NCBI RefSeq assembly: GCF_003031585.1
Contig: NZ_PWAA01000002.1
Location: 47,837-111,836, forward strand
Direction of reading: 5' to 3'
DNA length: 64,000 nt
Source: Thalassobius sp. I31.1
Lineage (GTDB): Bacteria; Pseudomonadota; Alphaproteobacteria; Rhodobacterales; Rhodobacteraceae
Notes under the pieces: generated by a model
Databases searched by the model: none
What the model was told of the DNA's origin: nothing
What the model saw: the letters and a program-made list of their open reading frames with translations, nothing else
Part shown: piece after piece, positions 25,635 to 35,450 of the stretch
Numbering within the stretch: the stretch's first letter is position 1
Layout: every line of letters starts with the position of its first letter
Made by a program: the position numbers and the translations under genes

Positions 25635-26543
25635 TTAAACAGGTGCGCGTTTCACCAGTCCCAGTTTTTCACGCACGGCATCCGGCCCCATAACAGTTGC
25701 GCCCATGCTTTCAATAATACCCTTCGCATGAGACACCAGTTGTTCGTTTGTGGCAAGGTTGCCGCGCCCAAGCATCAGGTTGTCTTCAAGGCCCACACGC
25801 ACGTTGCCGCCCGCCAGAACAGAGGCCGCAACATAAGGCATCTGGTCACGGCCAAGCGAGAACGCAGACCAGTTCCAGTCGGAAGGCACATTGTTTACCA
25901 TCGCCATGAAAGTGTTCAGATCATTCGGCGCACCCCATGGCACACCCATGCACAGTTGCACCAAGGCAGGCGACGTCAGAACACCTTCTTTCACCAGCTC
26001 TTTCGCGAACCAAAGGTGGCCCGTGTCAAAGGCTTCGATCTCGGGTTTTACGCCCGCATCGGTCATCATCTGCCCCATCGCGCGCAGCATGCCAGGCGTG
26101 TTGGTCATGACGTAATCGGCTTCGGCAAAGTTCATGGTGCCGCAATCCAGTGTGCAGATTTCAGGGCGACATTCGATCACATGGGCCATACGTTCGGTTG
26201 CGCCAACCATATCGGTGCCAGCAGCGGTTGGAAGTGGGCTTTCGACGCCACCAAAGACGATGTCACCGCCCATGCCAGCAGTCAGGTTCAGAACCATATC
26301 AACATCCGCGTCGCGAATACGATCGGTCAGTTCGCGGTAATATTCGGTCTTGCGCGATGGCGCGCCTGTTTCCGGATCACGCACGTGGCAATGCACAATC
26401 GCAGCCCCGGCCTTTGCAGCAGCAATCGCACTGTCGGCGATTTTCTTGGGGCTGCGCGGCACATGCGGGCTGCGATCTTGCGTGGAACCGGAACCTGTGA
26501 TGGCTGCGGTGATGAAGACGTCTTTGTTCATGGTCAAAGGCAT
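25635..26543 (-). CDS. BKACE-family 3-dehydrocarnitine cleavage enzyme (DUF849)
   Basis: A 302-residue zinc-dependent beta-keto acid cleavage enzyme. ITAAITGSGSTQDRSPHVPR near the N-terminus and IVHCHVRDPETG near residue 48 (metal-binding His pair) are family signatures. BKACEs transfer an acyl unit to acetyl-CoA; with carnitine dehydrogenase next door the expected reaction is 3-dehydrocarnitine plus acetyl-CoA to betainyl-CoA plus acetoacetate. AAAGGAG precedes the ATG at 26543. Confidence 0.9.
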   Translation of the reverse strand: MPLTMNKDVFITAAITGSGSTQDRSPHVPRSPKKIADSAIAAAKAGAAIVHCHVRDPETGAPSRKTEYYRELTDRIRDADVDMVLNLTAGMGGDIVFGGVESPLPTAAGTDMVGATERMAHVIECRPEICTLDCGTMNFAEADYVMTNTPGMLRAMGQMMTDAGVKPEIEAFDTGHLWFAKELVKEGVLTSPALVQLCMGVPWGAPNDLNTFMAMVNNVPSDWNWSAFSLGRDQMPYVAASVLAGGNVRVGLEDNLMLGRGNLATNEQLVSHAKGIIESMGATVMGPDAVREKLGLVKRAPV

Positions 26544-26599
26544 GAAGTTACTCCTTTAGTTGTCTTCACCTGACCGGGATTCTGACCGGTCCGCTGTGC

Positions 26600-27643
26600 T
26601 TAATACGGCATTGGGTGTCGAAAATGGCACGAATTTATATCTGCGAGAACGTCTTCGCTTAGCACCACATCTTTGGTGCCAATGATATTCATCAGTTGTT
26701 CACGGCTGCGCGCACCAAAGATTGCTGAGGTCGTGAAGGGGCGCGTCCGGCAGAAGGCCAGCGACATCTGGATCAGATCAAGGCCATGTTTGTCCGCGAC
26801 GTCCTGATAGGCATCCACCGCCGGGAACACCCGTTCCGTGATCCGCCCGCCCAGTTCCGGGTAGACTTCGCGGCGGGAACCCGCAGGGATCGCACCGTTC
26901 TGATATTTCCCGGTCAGAAGCCCCGTTGCCAGCGGCGAAAACGCCAGCAATGTCACGCCTTCATGGACAGACAGTTCGCTAAGATCGGTGTCATACATCC
27001 GATGCAGCAGTGAATATTCATTCTGGATGGATGCCACACGCGGCAGCCCCATTTCCTCAGAAATCCGCAGCCATTGCGCGGTGCCCCAGGCGCTTTCATT
27101 CGACAGGCCAAAGTGGCGGATCTTGCCCTGATCCACCAGGGTTTGCAGCGTATTCAGTGCATCTTCCATATCCGCACGAATGCCCGCTTTGTCCGGCGTG
27201 CCCGGGTCATATGTCCAGTTCTGACGGAACGCCATGGAGCCACGGTTGGGCCAGTGGAACTGGTAAAGATCGATATAATCCGTTTGCAGGCGTTTCAGAG
27301 AACCTTCGACCGCCTCAGTGATTGTTTTGGATGAAATCGGCGCACCGTCCCGCACATGGGCCAGGCCTTCGCCGGAATGTTTTGTCGCAAGGATCACATC
27401 TTCACGCCGCCCGGTTTTCGCAAACCAGCTGCCCATGACGCGTTCGCTGTCGCCCTGGGTTTCCGGCAGGATCGGGTTGACCGGGTACATTTCCGCTGTG
27501 TCGATAAAGTTAATGCCGTGTTCAAGCGAAATGTCGATCTGTTCGTGACCTTCGGCTTCGGTATTCTGGGAGCCCCAGGTCATGGACCCAAGACAGAGTT
27601 CACTGACCATCAGGCCTGTTTGTCCAAGTTCAACTTTGCGCAT
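26600..27643 (-). CDS. aldo/keto reductase (Tas-like)
   Basis: A 347-residue NADPH-dependent oxidoreductase. The ATG at 27643 follows GGAG by 7 bases; the open frame extends upstream without support. Motifs MRKVELGQTGLMVSELCLG, FIDTAEMYPVN (catalytic Asp/Tyr) and VILATKHSG fit a TIM-barrel aldo/keto reductase of the Tas type. It lies 56 bp upstream of the BKACE gene on the same strand, so co-transcription with carnitine genes is possible. Confidence 0.9.
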   Translation of the reverse strand: MRKVELGQTGLMVSELCLGSMTWGSQNTEAEGHEQIDISLEHGINFIDTAEMYPVNPILPETQGDSERVMGSWFAKTGRREDVILATKHSGEGLAHVRDGAPISSKTITEAVEGSLKRLQTDYIDLYQFHWPNRGSMAFRQNWTYDPGTPDKAGIRADMEDALNTLQTLVDQGKIRHFGLSNESAWGTAQWLRISEEMGLPRVASIQNEYSLLHRMYDTDLSELSVHEGVTLLAFSPLATGLLTGKYQNGAIPAGSRREVYPELGGRITERVFPAVDAYQDVADKHGLDLIQMSLAFCRTRPFTTSAIFGARSREQLMNIIGTKDVVLSEDVLADINSCHFRHPMPY

Positions 27644-27718
27644 GTTCTTCTCCGGCGTTTCTTTAAGGCCAGAGTGACCCCGCCCCGCAAGCACCGCAAG
27701 CGAATTTTGCGACCAGAA

Positions 27719-27770
27719 GCTCCCGCCCGTTCACCCCCGGCAAAGCCGGGCATTCACCGGTTGGGCCGGG
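27719..27770. repeat. dispersed hairpin repeat, copy A
   Basis: GCTCCCGCCC, then the perfect hairpin CCCGGCAAAGCCGGG (27736-27750), then CGGTTGGGC. The same order of blocks occurs at 30965-31011. It sits between divergent genes. Confidence 0.75.
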
Positions 27771-27932
27771 CGCCCCTGACGAGGCGCAACAGTGCATCAT
27801 CGGAAAGGCCGGTGAAATGTTACAAAACCACCAAAAACGACATGAATTCGTCGATTTCCTCTGGGCCTTCCGGGTGACATCTGCGAGTCTGCAGGAATTG
27901 CCGGTGCGCCGGCCTGCAGCCCTGGCTTTCTT

Positions 27933-29162
27933 ATGCGCTTGATTATTTCCTTTGCCGCCCTGTTTCTTTCGGTGATCTTCCTGCAACTTTCATCCGGCGG
28001 GGTGGGCCCGCTTGATGCGCTTTCGGGGTTTGCCCTGGGATTTTCCAAACAGGAAATTGGTCTGTTGGGCTCGTCCCATTTCCTGGGCTTTTTCATCGGC
28101 TGCTGGTGGGCACCACGCCTGATGGGATCCATCGGACATTCGCGCGCTTTTGCAGCCTTTACAGCGCTTGGCGCCATGGGGCTGATCAGCCATACTTTGA
28201 TTGAAGATCCCATGTTCTGGGCCGCTTTTCGTATCGCGACCGGCCTATGCGTTGCGGGTTGTTACACGGTGGTCGAGGCCTGGCTGAACGACAAAGTCAC
28301 CAATGAAAACCGGGGCCGCGCCATGGGCACCTTCCGGATCGTTGATATGGGCGCATCCCTTGGGGCACAGCTGATTATCGCCGTTCTGCCACCAGCCTGG
28401 TATGTGTCATATAACCTTCTGGCACTGCTGTGTTGCGCGTCCATTCTGCCCCTGACCCTGACCAAAGCCAGCCAACCCCAGACGCCGGACGCCCCCCGTC
28501 TGCGCCCGAAACTAGCTTGGGCCTGTTCGCCACTTGCCGTTGCCGGTGTGATCGTCGCGGCGCTGTCGTCAGCGTCATTCCGAATGGTCGGGCCAATTTA
28601 TGGCCAGGAGGTTGGTCTTGAAATCGGACAGATCGCGTTCTTCCTTGCGTCCTTCGTGGCCGGTGGCGCGCTGGCGCAATACCCGATGGGCTGGCTTGCA
28701 GATAAATATGATCGCCGCTGGGTTCTGATCTGGCTGTCTGGCGCGGCCATTGTATCCTGCGGCACGACGATGGCGGCAAGCGATACAGGCACCCTGGGCG
28801 TGATGCTGGCTGCCGGGTTCTTTGGGTTTACGTCTTTCCCGATCTTTTCGGTGTCTGCCGCGCACGCGAATGACTTTGCCACGGGGGATCAACGGGTCGA
28901 ACTGTCAGCTGCCCTGATGTTCTTCTACGCCATTGGCGCGATTGCGGCCCCCTGGGTGGCCTCTGCCCTGATTGAATTCTATGGACCGTCTGCCCTGTTT
29001 GCCTTTGTTGCCATTGGTCATCTTGCTTTGATCGTCTTTGGCCTGACCAGGATGTCTGCCCGTCCGACCCTGGCGGAACGCACGCCATATCGTTATTCCC
29101 CGCGTACATCTTTCAGCATGGGACGCTATCTGGGACGCAACCGAAGTGATAAAGGTAAATAA
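27933..29162 (+). CDS. major facilitator superfamily transporter
   Basis: A 409-residue protein with about 12 hydrophobic segments. The loop after helix 2 (WWAPRLMGSIGHSRAF) and the mirrored YPMGWLADKYDRRWV in the second half are MFS signature loops. The substrate cannot be told from sequence. It is divergent from the carnitine-side aldo/keto reductase and about 75 bp upstream of metG. Confidence 0.9.
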   Translation: MRLIISFAALFLSVIFLQLSSGGVGPLDALSGFALGFSKQEIGLLGSSHFLGFFIGCWWAPRLMGSIGHSRAFAAFTALGAMGLISHTLIEDPMFWAAFRIATGLCVAGCYTVVEAWLNDKVTNENRGRAMGTFRIVDMGASLGAQLIIAVLPPAWYVSYNLLALLCCASILPLTLTKASQPQTPDAPRLRPKLAWACSPLAVAGVIVAALSSASFRMVGPIYGQEVGLEIGQIAFFLASFVAGGALAQYPMGWLADKYDRRWVLIWLSGAAIVSCGTTMAASDTGTLGVMLAAGFFGFTSFPIFSVSAAHANDFATGDQRVELSAALMFFYAIGAIAAPWVASALIEFYGPSALFAFVAIGHLALIVFGLTRMSARPTLAERTPYRYSPRTSFSMGRYLGRNRSDKGK

Positions 29163-29238
29163 CCTGCCCAATCTGGCACTGGTACAGGCCTGACCCATAG
29201 GGTATTGAAGGCACAAACCAGACGCATGAAGGCAGATT

Positions 29239-30957
29239 ATGGACCGTATTCTTATCACCTCAGCGATCCCTTACATCAATGGGATCAAACACCTTGGCAA
29301 TCTTGTGGGCAGCCAGCTTCCGGCTGATCTGTTTGCACGCTACATGCGCTGCCGGGGTCATGAGGTGATGTTTATCTGCGCCACGGATGAGCACGGTACA
29401 CCTGCGGAACTGGCCGCTGCGAAAGCCGGTAAACCGGTTGAGGAATTCTGCGCCGAAATGCACGAAATTCAGGCCGAGATCGCCAAAGGGTTCCGCCTGA
29501 GCTTTGACAACTTCGGTCGGTCCTCCAGCCCGCAGAACCATGTGCTGACACAGCATTTCGCAGGCAAGCTGGCGGAAAACGGGTTTATCCGCGAAGTGGT
29601 CGAAGAACAGGTGTATTCCCCCACCGATGGCCGCTTCCTGCCGGATCGCTATATCGAAGGCACCTGCCCGAACTGCGGCTATGACAGTGCGCGCGGCGAC
29701 CAATGTGACAACTGCACCAAACAGCTGGATCCAACCGACCTGATCAATCCCTATTCCACGGAAAGCGGCGCAACCGATCTGGAAGTGCGGGAAACCAAAC
29801 ACCTGCACCTTCGCCAGTCCGCACTGAAAGACGATCTGGACGCCTGGATTGACAGCAAACACGACTGGCCCGTGCTGACAACCTCCATTGCGAAGAAATG
29901 GCTGCATGATGGCGACGGTCTGCAGGACCGTGGCATCACCCGCGATCTTGACTGGGGTGTTCCGGTTAAAAAAGGTGCTGAGGAATGGCCAGGCATGGAA
30001 GGTAAGGTCTTCTATGTGTGGTTTGACGCGCCGATTGAATATATCGCCGCAACCAAGGAACTGACCGATGCCAATGGTCAGGACGATGCGGAATGGCGGC
30101 GCTGGTGGCGTCTGGACGAAGGCGCGGAAGACGTTAAGTATTTCCAGTTTATGGGCAAGGACAATGTGCCGTTCCATACGCTGTCCTTCCCGGCAACGAT
30201 CAAAGGATCGGGTGAGCCATGGAAGCTGGTGGACTACATCAAATCGTTCAACTACCTGAACTATGACGGTGGCCAGTTCTCAACCTCTCGCGGACGCGGT
30301 GTGTTCATGGATCAGGCGCTTGAACTTCTGCCTGCGGATTACTGGCGCTGGTGGCTGCTGTCCAACGCACCTGAGAGTTCGGACAGTGAGTTCACCTGGG
30401 AGAACTTCCAGGCGGGCGTGAACAAAGACCTTGCTGATGTTCTGGGGAACTTTGTGTCCCGGATCACAAAATTCTGCCGCTCTAAATTTGGCGAAGAAGT
30501 ACCTGCCGGCGGGGAATACACGGCGGAAGAAGAAGAGTTGATCGCCAGCCTGACCACACGCATCCGCGCCTATGAAGACCATATGGCTGCGATGGAAGTG
30601 CGTAAATCTGCGCAGGAGTTGCGGGCGATCTGGGTTGCAGGCAATGAATACCTGCAAACCACAGCCCCCTGGTCCGCCTTCAAGACGGATCCGGAACGTG
30701 CCGCAGCAATCACACGCCTGTCCCTGAACCTGGTTCGCCTTTATGCGGTGCTGTCTGCCCCCTTCATCCCTGACGCTTCCACGAAGATGCTGGCCGCAAT
30801 GAAAACTAAGAGCGCAGACTGGCCTGGTGATGTGGCTGAGTTCCTTGCAGCCCTGCCTGCGGGCCATTCTTTTGAAGTGCCCGATGTCCTCTTTGCAAAG
30901 ATCTCTGATGAGGATCGTGAAGCCTGGCAGGAACGATTCGCAGGCACCCGCGATTAA
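29239..30957 (+). CDS. metG: methionyl-tRNA synthetase
   Basis: A 572-residue class I synthetase. The HIGH-type motif is HLGN in [19 protein letters not shown]. The zinc domain shows CPNCG and CDNC (about 140-160), the catalytic domain has DWGVPV, and the KMSKS-type loop reads FSTSRGRG, the variant seen in MetG proteins lacking the canonical loop. The anticodon-binding domain is C-terminal; no tRNA-binding extension is present. Confidence 0.95.
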   Translation: MDRILITSAIPYINGIKHLGNLVGSQLPADLFARYMRCRGHEVMFICATDEHGTPAELAAAKAGKPVEEFCAEMHEIQAEIAKGFRLSFDNFGRSSSPQNHVLTQHFAGKLAENGFIREVVEEQVYSPTDGRFLPDRYIEGTCPNCGYDSARGDQCDNCTKQLDPTDLINPYSTESGATDLEVRETKHLHLRQSALKDDLDAWIDSKHDWPVLTTSIAKKWLHDGDGLQDRGITRDLDWGVPVKKGAEEWPGMEGKVFYVWFDAPIEYIAATKELTDANGQDDAEWRRWWRLDEGAEDVKYFQFMGKDNVPFHTLSFPATIKGSGEPWKLVDYIKSFNYLNYDGGQFSTSRGRGVFMDQALELLPADYWRWWLLSNAPESSDSEFTWENFQAGVNKDLADVLGNFVSRITKFCRSKFGEEVPAGGEYTAEEEELIASLTTRIRAYEDHMAAMEVRKSAQELRAIWVAGNEYLQTTAPWSAFKTDPERAAAITRLSLNLVRLYAVLSAPFIPDASTKMLAAMKTKSADWPGDVAEFLAALPAGHSFEVPDVLFAKISDEDREAWQERFAGTRD

Positions 30958-30964
30958 GCAGAGG

Positions 30965-31055
30965 CTCCCGCCCATTCAACCCCGGCAAAGCCGGGGCTTC
31001 ATCGGTTGGGCGTAGCGCTGCCCTTTGGGCAGCGTGCCTCCGGCGGGGATATTTG
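30965..31055. repeat. dispersed hairpin repeat, copy B (after metG)
   Basis: CTCCCGCCC, the hairpin CCCCGGCAAAGCCGGGG (30980-30996), CGGTTGGGC, a second perfect hairpin CGCTGCCC-TTT-GGGCAGCG (31016-31034), and the tail CCTCCGGCGGGGATATTTG. The first three blocks match 27719-27770. It begins a few bases after the metG stop codon. Confidence 0.8.
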
Positions 31056-31073
31056 CGCTGAAAAGAAAAGGAA

Positions 31074-31102
31074 CACCCTGCGACGTACATCGCAGGGTGC
31101 TT
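31074..31102 (+). terminator. perfect 10-bp hairpin downstream of metG
   Basis: CACCCTGCGA (31074-31083) pairs perfectly with TCGCAGGGTG (31090-31099) around a 6-base loop, followed by CTTTCTC. It is a likely intrinsic terminator for metG. Confidence 0.7.
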
Positions 31103-31197
31103 TCTCATCAGGCGGTCATCGGCTTCCCAGCCTGTACCGCCCTCTTTCTTTTCCACAATAAAGTTAACGCGGGACAAATTTCTCTTTCCTATCAGTA

Positions 31198-31235
31198 CAA
31201 ATATCCCGGGGGTCCGGGGGCTGGCCCCCGGACTG
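31198..31235. repeat. inverted repeat with GGGATATTTG tail
   Basis: GTCCGGGGGC (31212-31221) pairs with GCCCCCGGAC (31224-31233). On the minus strand the block ends in CGGGATATTTG, the same tail that ends copy B at 31055 on the plus strand, so two related elements face each other across about 150 bp. It may also terminate the oxidase gene that ends at 31244. Confidence 0.65.
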
Positions 31236-31243
31236 CCTTAGCC

Positions 31244-32545
31244 TCACAACTTATCGCGCAGTGAATACCACAACATTGCAAGCACCAGCAGCGGACTGCG
31301 CAGGGCTGCGCCGCCTGGGAAACGCGGGGTCGGAACGTCTGCCATAAAGTCAAACCGTTCGGCCTGCCCCTGCACAGCTTCTGCCATTAGTTTCCCACCC
31401 TGCGTTGCCATGGCCACCCCATGTCCGGAATAGCCAGATGCAGACAAGATATTGCCGGAGAGACGCGCAAAATGCGGCATGCGGTTCATGGTAATACCCA
31501 GGGTTCCGCCCCAGGCGTAATCCAGTTTAATCCCGTGCAGTTGCGGATAGATTTCCAACATTGGTTTGCTGACCAGCGCCCGGATGTCTTTCGGGAAACG
31601 ATAACCATAGCTTTCCGCCCCGCCAAACAGCAGCCGGCCATCATCAGAGAAACGGAAATAGTTCACCACAAACTTACTGTCGGCCACCGCGTGATTGCCT
31701 TTGATCAGACCTTCCTGCGCCTCAGGTGACAGGGGTTCGGTGGCGACAATAAAGTTATTGATCGGCATCATGCGTGCCGCGACTTTACCCTGCAATTTGC
31801 CGAGATAGCCGTTGCAGGCATACAGCACATAATCCGCCGTCACCTGCGCCTGATCGGTCTTCACAGTGGCAGGGTTTCCTTCCAGCACTTCCGCAACCGT
31901 GCTGCGCTCATGGATACGCACACCGGCAGCCACACAGGCCCGCGCAAGCGCAAGCGCATAGTTCAGCGGGTGCAGATGGCCCGCCTGCATATCGATGGAA
32001 CCGCCGTGATAGGCTGGCGACCCCACCATCTCGCGCATTTCATCTTTTGACAGAGAACGGATCTTGTCGTGCCCGTATTCATCACGCAGTCTATCGACAT
32101 ATTCATGATGTTCGGGGACAAAGCCTGGTTTGTGATCTGCGTGGATAATACCTTCGTGAAAACGCACGCCACCGGCCTCGGCCAGTTCACGGGTCACGGC
32201 AACGCTCTCACAGGCCAGATCCCAGAGGTCACGCGCACGTGGCACGCCGACCATAGCTTCAAGTTCATCCTGTTCCAGCCGCTGGCCCATGCCAACCTGG
32301 CCACCATTGCGGCCAGAGGCACCAAAGCCAACACGCTGCGCCTCAAGAAGCACGACGTCATAACCGGCCTTCGCCAGATGCAGCGCCGCAGACAGGCCCG
32401 TAAAACCGCCGCCAATCACACAGACATCGGCCCGCATTTCCCCTGCAGCCGGGGGAAACGGCGCAAGCTGATCTGCCGTCGCCGCATAGTAAGACCCGGG
32501 GTATTCCCCGGATCTGTCATTTGCTGTGAGAAGGTTCAGCGCCAT
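31244..32545 (-). CDS. puuB: FAD-dependent oxidase, gamma-glutamylputrescine oxidase-like (PuuB/OrdL family)
   Basis: A 433-residue DAO-fold flavoprotein. The FAD-binding motif VCVIGGGFTGLSAALHLAKAG is at about 42-61 and GFGASGRNGGQVGMGQ follows near residue 74, typical of the PuuB/OrdL subgroup. Residues near the C-terminus (ASGYSGHGVAMATQGGK) complete the FAD site. Its start overlaps the aminotransferase stop (TAATG). In the PuuA-PuuB route it would oxidise the gamma-glutamylated amine; substrate identity is inferred from the locus. Confidence 0.85.
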   Translation of the reverse strand: MALNLLTANDRSGEYPGSYYAATADQLAPFPPAAGEMRADVCVIGGGFTGLSAALHLAKAGYDVVLLEAQRVGFGASGRNGGQVGMGQRLEQDELEAMVGVPRARDLWDLACESVAVTRELAEAGGVRFHEGIIHADHKPGFVPEHHEYVDRLRDEYGHDKIRSLSKDEMREMVGSPAYHGGSIDMQAGHLHPLNYALALARACVAAGVRIHERSTVAEVLEGNPATVKTDQAQVTADYVLYACNGYLGKLQGKVAARMMPINNFIVATEPLSPEAQEGLIKGNHAVADSKFVVNYFRFSDDGRLLFGGAESYGYRFPKDIRALVSKPMLEIYPQLHGIKLDYAWGGTLGITMNRMPHFARLSGNILSASGYSGHGVAMATQGGKLMAEAVQGQAERFDFMADVPTPRFPGGAALRSPLLVLAMLWYSLRDKL

Positions 32546-33942
32546 TACGCGGACTTCATCAGACCCTGATCCGTCGCATCTTTCAGCGTCAGATCCAGCG
32601 CCTTAGAGGCCCGGTCAATCAGCGTATCAATGTCAGACTTTGTCAGAACCAGTGGCGGAGAAATGATCATGCGATCGCCCACGTGACGCATCACCAGGCC
32701 GTTGTTGAAGCAGTGATCGCGGCAGATCAGGCCGACCTGACCAGCGCCACCAGCAAAGGCCGCGCGCGCAGATTTATCGGGCGTCATTGCAATGGATCCC
32801 ATCATACCGCAGATACCGGCCTGCCCCACCAGTGGGTGATCGCCAAGCTGCATCCATTTCTCTTCCAGATACGGCGCCGTTTCGTTGCGCACAGTTTCGA
32901 CGATTTTTTCTTCTTCCAGAATACGCAGATTTTCAAGCGCAACAGCCGCCGCAACCGGGTGACCGGAATAGGTGTAACCGTGGTTGAAATCACCACCCGC
33001 GTTCAGGGTTGCCGCGACCTCATCCGTCACCATGGATCCGCCAATCGGCGCGTAACCGGAAGACAGGCCCTTCGCGATGGTCATCACGTCAGGGCGGATG
33101 TTGAAGGTTTCAGACCCGAACCAGTTTCCCGTACGGCCAAAGCCACAGATCACTTCATCCGCGATCAGCAGGATTTCATGTTCGTCACAGATGCGCTGAA
33201 TTTCAGGCCAGTAAGTTTCCGGTGGAATAACCACGCCACCCGCACCCTGCACAGGTTCCGCGATAAAGGCCGCAATCTTACCTTCGCCCAGCTCTGCAAT
33301 CTTTGCTTCCAGCTGACGCGCACGTTCCAGGCCAAATTCAGCCGGATCCATATCGCCACCTTCCGCGTACCAGTTTGGCTGGTCAATAAAGGCAATATCC
33401 GGGATCGGCAGACCGCCCTGTGCGTGCATTGGCTTCATGCCACCAAGGCTTGCGCCACCCATGGTGGATCCGTGATAGGCGTTGTGGCGAGAGATAATAA
33501 CCTTCTTCTCAGGCTTGCCCTTTGCGGCCCAGTAATGACGTACCAGACGAATGTTGGTGTCATTCGCATCAGAGCCACCGGCAGAAAAGAACGTGTGGTT
33601 CAGATCACCCGGTGCCAGTTCAGCCAGCTTCTGTGACAGGGCAATCGCCGGCACATGGGTCGTCTGAAAGAAGGTGTTGTAATAGGGCAGTTCTTTCATC
33701 TGGCGCGCAGCCACATCCGCAATGCTGTCACGGCCATAGCCAATGTTCACGCACCACAGGCCCGCCATTGCATCAAGGTAATCATTGCCGTCACTGTCGG
33801 TCAGGGTCACGCCCTGGGCGCGGGTGATAACACGTGCGCCTTTGGCAGCCAGTGCATTCCCGTCGGTAAACGGATGCAGGTGGTGGGCCGCGTCCAGCGC
33901 CTGAAGTTCTTCAGTGGGCAGGTGATTTGTGATCATATTCAT
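32545..33942 (-). CDS. class III (omega) aminotransferase, putrescine:pyruvate type
   Basis: A 465-residue PLP enzyme. The cofactor Lys lies in MTIAKGLSSGYAPIGG (about residue 290), preceded by LIADEVICGFGRTG. It is close to SpuC-type putrescine-pyruvate aminotransferases and related aspartate-aminotransferase-family proteins. It is encoded between a glutamine-synthetase paralog and a PuuB-like oxidase, consistent with polyamine deamination. Exact donor and acceptor are not fixed by sequence. Confidence 0.88.
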   Translation of the reverse strand: MNMITNHLPTEELQALDAAHHLHPFTDGNALAAKGARVITRAQGVTLTDSDGNDYLDAMAGLWCVNIGYGRDSIADVAARQMKELPYYNTFFQTTHVPAIALSQKLAELAPGDLNHTFFSAGGSDANDTNIRLVRHYWAAKGKPEKKVIISRHNAYHGSTMGGASLGGMKPMHAQGGLPIPDIAFIDQPNWYAEGGDMDPAEFGLERARQLEAKIAELGEGKIAAFIAEPVQGAGGVVIPPETYWPEIQRICDEHEILLIADEVICGFGRTGNWFGSETFNIRPDVMTIAKGLSSGYAPIGGSMVTDEVAATLNAGGDFNHGYTYSGHPVAAAVALENLRILEEEKIVETVRNETAPYLEEKWMQLGDHPLVGQAGICGMMGSIAMTPDKSARAAFAGGAGQVGLICRDHCFNNGLVMRHVGDRMIISPPLVLTKSDIDTLIDRASKALDLTLKDATDQGLMKSA

Positions 33943-33985
33943 AAGTTGTCTCCAACAGAAAGAGAGGGTGTTAAGTGTGTTCAGG

Positions 33986-35380
33986 TCAGGCGTTCAGCAA
34001 AAGATGCTGGCGTTCCCATGGGGAAATTTCGCGCTGATATTCTTCCAGTTCGGCCCGTTTGATGTCGGAATAAAGCTGACAAAATTCTTCGCCCAGGATC
34101 TCACGCAGGGCGGTGTCTTCTTCAAACAGATTCAAAGCTTCGGTCAGGCTGCCAGGCAGTTCCGCCCCGCCTTCATAGATTTCATGGTTCACCGGATCAC
34201 GTGGCGCGACCTTTTCCACCATCCCCAGATAGCCGCAGGCAAGGCTGGCAGCGATGGACAGATACGGGTTGGTATCAATGCCGATCACACGGTTTTCCAC
34301 GCGGCGTGCTTCCGGTCCGGAATTTGGAATACGAATGCCAGTGGTGCGGTTATCCGCAGCCCATTCGACATTGGTCGGGGCGCTCATACCTTCTTTGCTG
34401 AAACGGCGGAAGCTGTTCACATAAGGCGCAAGCAATGGCACGGAATGCACAAGATATTTCTGTGAACCACCAATGAAATGGTGGAAATGATCCGTTGGAT
34501 TGCCATCCTTATCGGAAAAGATATTTTCGCCGGTTTTGCTGTCCACGATTGATTGGTGGATATGCATGGCAGACCCCGGTTCATCCCGCATCGGTTTTGC
34601 CATAAACGTCGCGAAAATACCGTTTTTCAGGGCTGCTTCACGGATAGACCGCTTAAAGTAAAACACCTGATCCGCAAGATTCAGAGGATCGCCATGCATC
34701 AGGTTGATTTCAATCTGCCCGGCGCCCCCTTCCTGAATGATCGTATCAATCGCAAGACCCTGGGCTTCGGCGAAATCGTAAATCGTATCAATCACATCGC
34801 CATATTCATCAACGGCATCCATGGAATAGGCCTGACGCGATGCAGAACGACGGCCAGTCCGGCCAAGCGGCGGTTCAATGTCTTCATTCGGGTCGGTGTG
34901 TGGTTTGGTCAGGAAGAATTCGATCTCAGGCGCTACAACCGGTTTCCAGCCTTTGTCTTCGTAAAACTTCAGAACACGTTTCAGCACATTGCGCGGCGCA
35001 ATCCCCAGGGGTTCACCGTCACGGGTTTCCAGATCACAGATCAGCTGCAGGGTCGGATCTTCGGCCCAGGCCACCGCTGTACAGGTATTCATATCAGGGC
35101 GCAGGACGATGTCCTTTTCCAGCCACTGATTTTCAATTTCCATATCCACATATTCACCGGAAATCGTCTGGTAGAACAGTGAAATAGGCAGGAAGAAAGT
35201 GCCATCCGGGTCAAATTTATACGACGGCATCGCCTTACCACGGGACATGCCCACAAGGTCCGGCGTGATAATTTCAACCTCATCCAGTCGCCGCCCATCA
35301 AGGTAATCCATGAAAGCTTCGGGCAGTTGTTCAATCCACGGGGTGGACTGTTTCTCGGCGGGGGTCGGGCGGCGTGCCAT
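33986..35380 (-). CDS. glutamine synthetase-family gamma-glutamylpolyamine synthetase, paralog 1
   Basis: A 464-residue protein from the ATG at 35380, chosen for AGGAAA 6 bases upstream. Glutamine-synthetase signatures include VVAPEIEFFL, GAGQIEINLMHG and the metal/substrate stretch SAMHIHQSI. The N-terminal domain is diverged from canonical GlnA, as in PuuA/SpuI-type ligases that attach glutamate to putrescine or other amines using ATP. A shared 12-bp motif lies 48 bp upstream. Confidence 0.87.
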   Translation of the reverse strand: MARRPTPAEKQSTPWIEQLPEAFMDYLDGRRLDEVEIITPDLVGMSRGKAMPSYKFDPDGTFFLPISLFYQTISGEYVDMEIENQWLEKDIVLRPDMNTCTAVAWAEDPTLQLICDLETRDGEPLGIAPRNVLKRVLKFYEDKGWKPVVAPEIEFFLTKPHTDPNEDIEPPLGRTGRRSASRQAYSMDAVDEYGDVIDTIYDFAEAQGLAIDTIIQEGGAGQIEINLMHGDPLNLADQVFYFKRSIREAALKNGIFATFMAKPMRDEPGSAMHIHQSIVDSKTGENIFSDKDGNPTDHFHHFIGGSQKYLVHSVPLLAPYVNSFRRFSKEGMSAPTNVEWAADNRTTGIRIPNSGPEARRVENRVIGIDTNPYLSIAASLACGYLGMVEKVAPRDPVNHEIYEGGAELPGSLTEALNLFEEDTALREILGEEFCQLYSDIKRAELEEYQREISPWERQHLLLNA

Positions 35381-35427
35381 AGGGATTTCCTGTTGTTGGG
35401 CCGGATCATTCCGACCGTTTCTCAAAA

Positions 35428-35439
35428 ATATGATCAAAT
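35428..35439 (-). promoter_or_regulatory. candidate GntR operator, site 1
   Basis: ATTTGATCATAT on the minus strand, centred on the palindrome TGATCA, 48 bp upstream of the glutamine-synthetase-like start. The identical 12-mer occurs at 36230-36241 upstream of potF. Confidence 0.6.
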
Positions 35440-35450
35440 ATTTTGAACTG

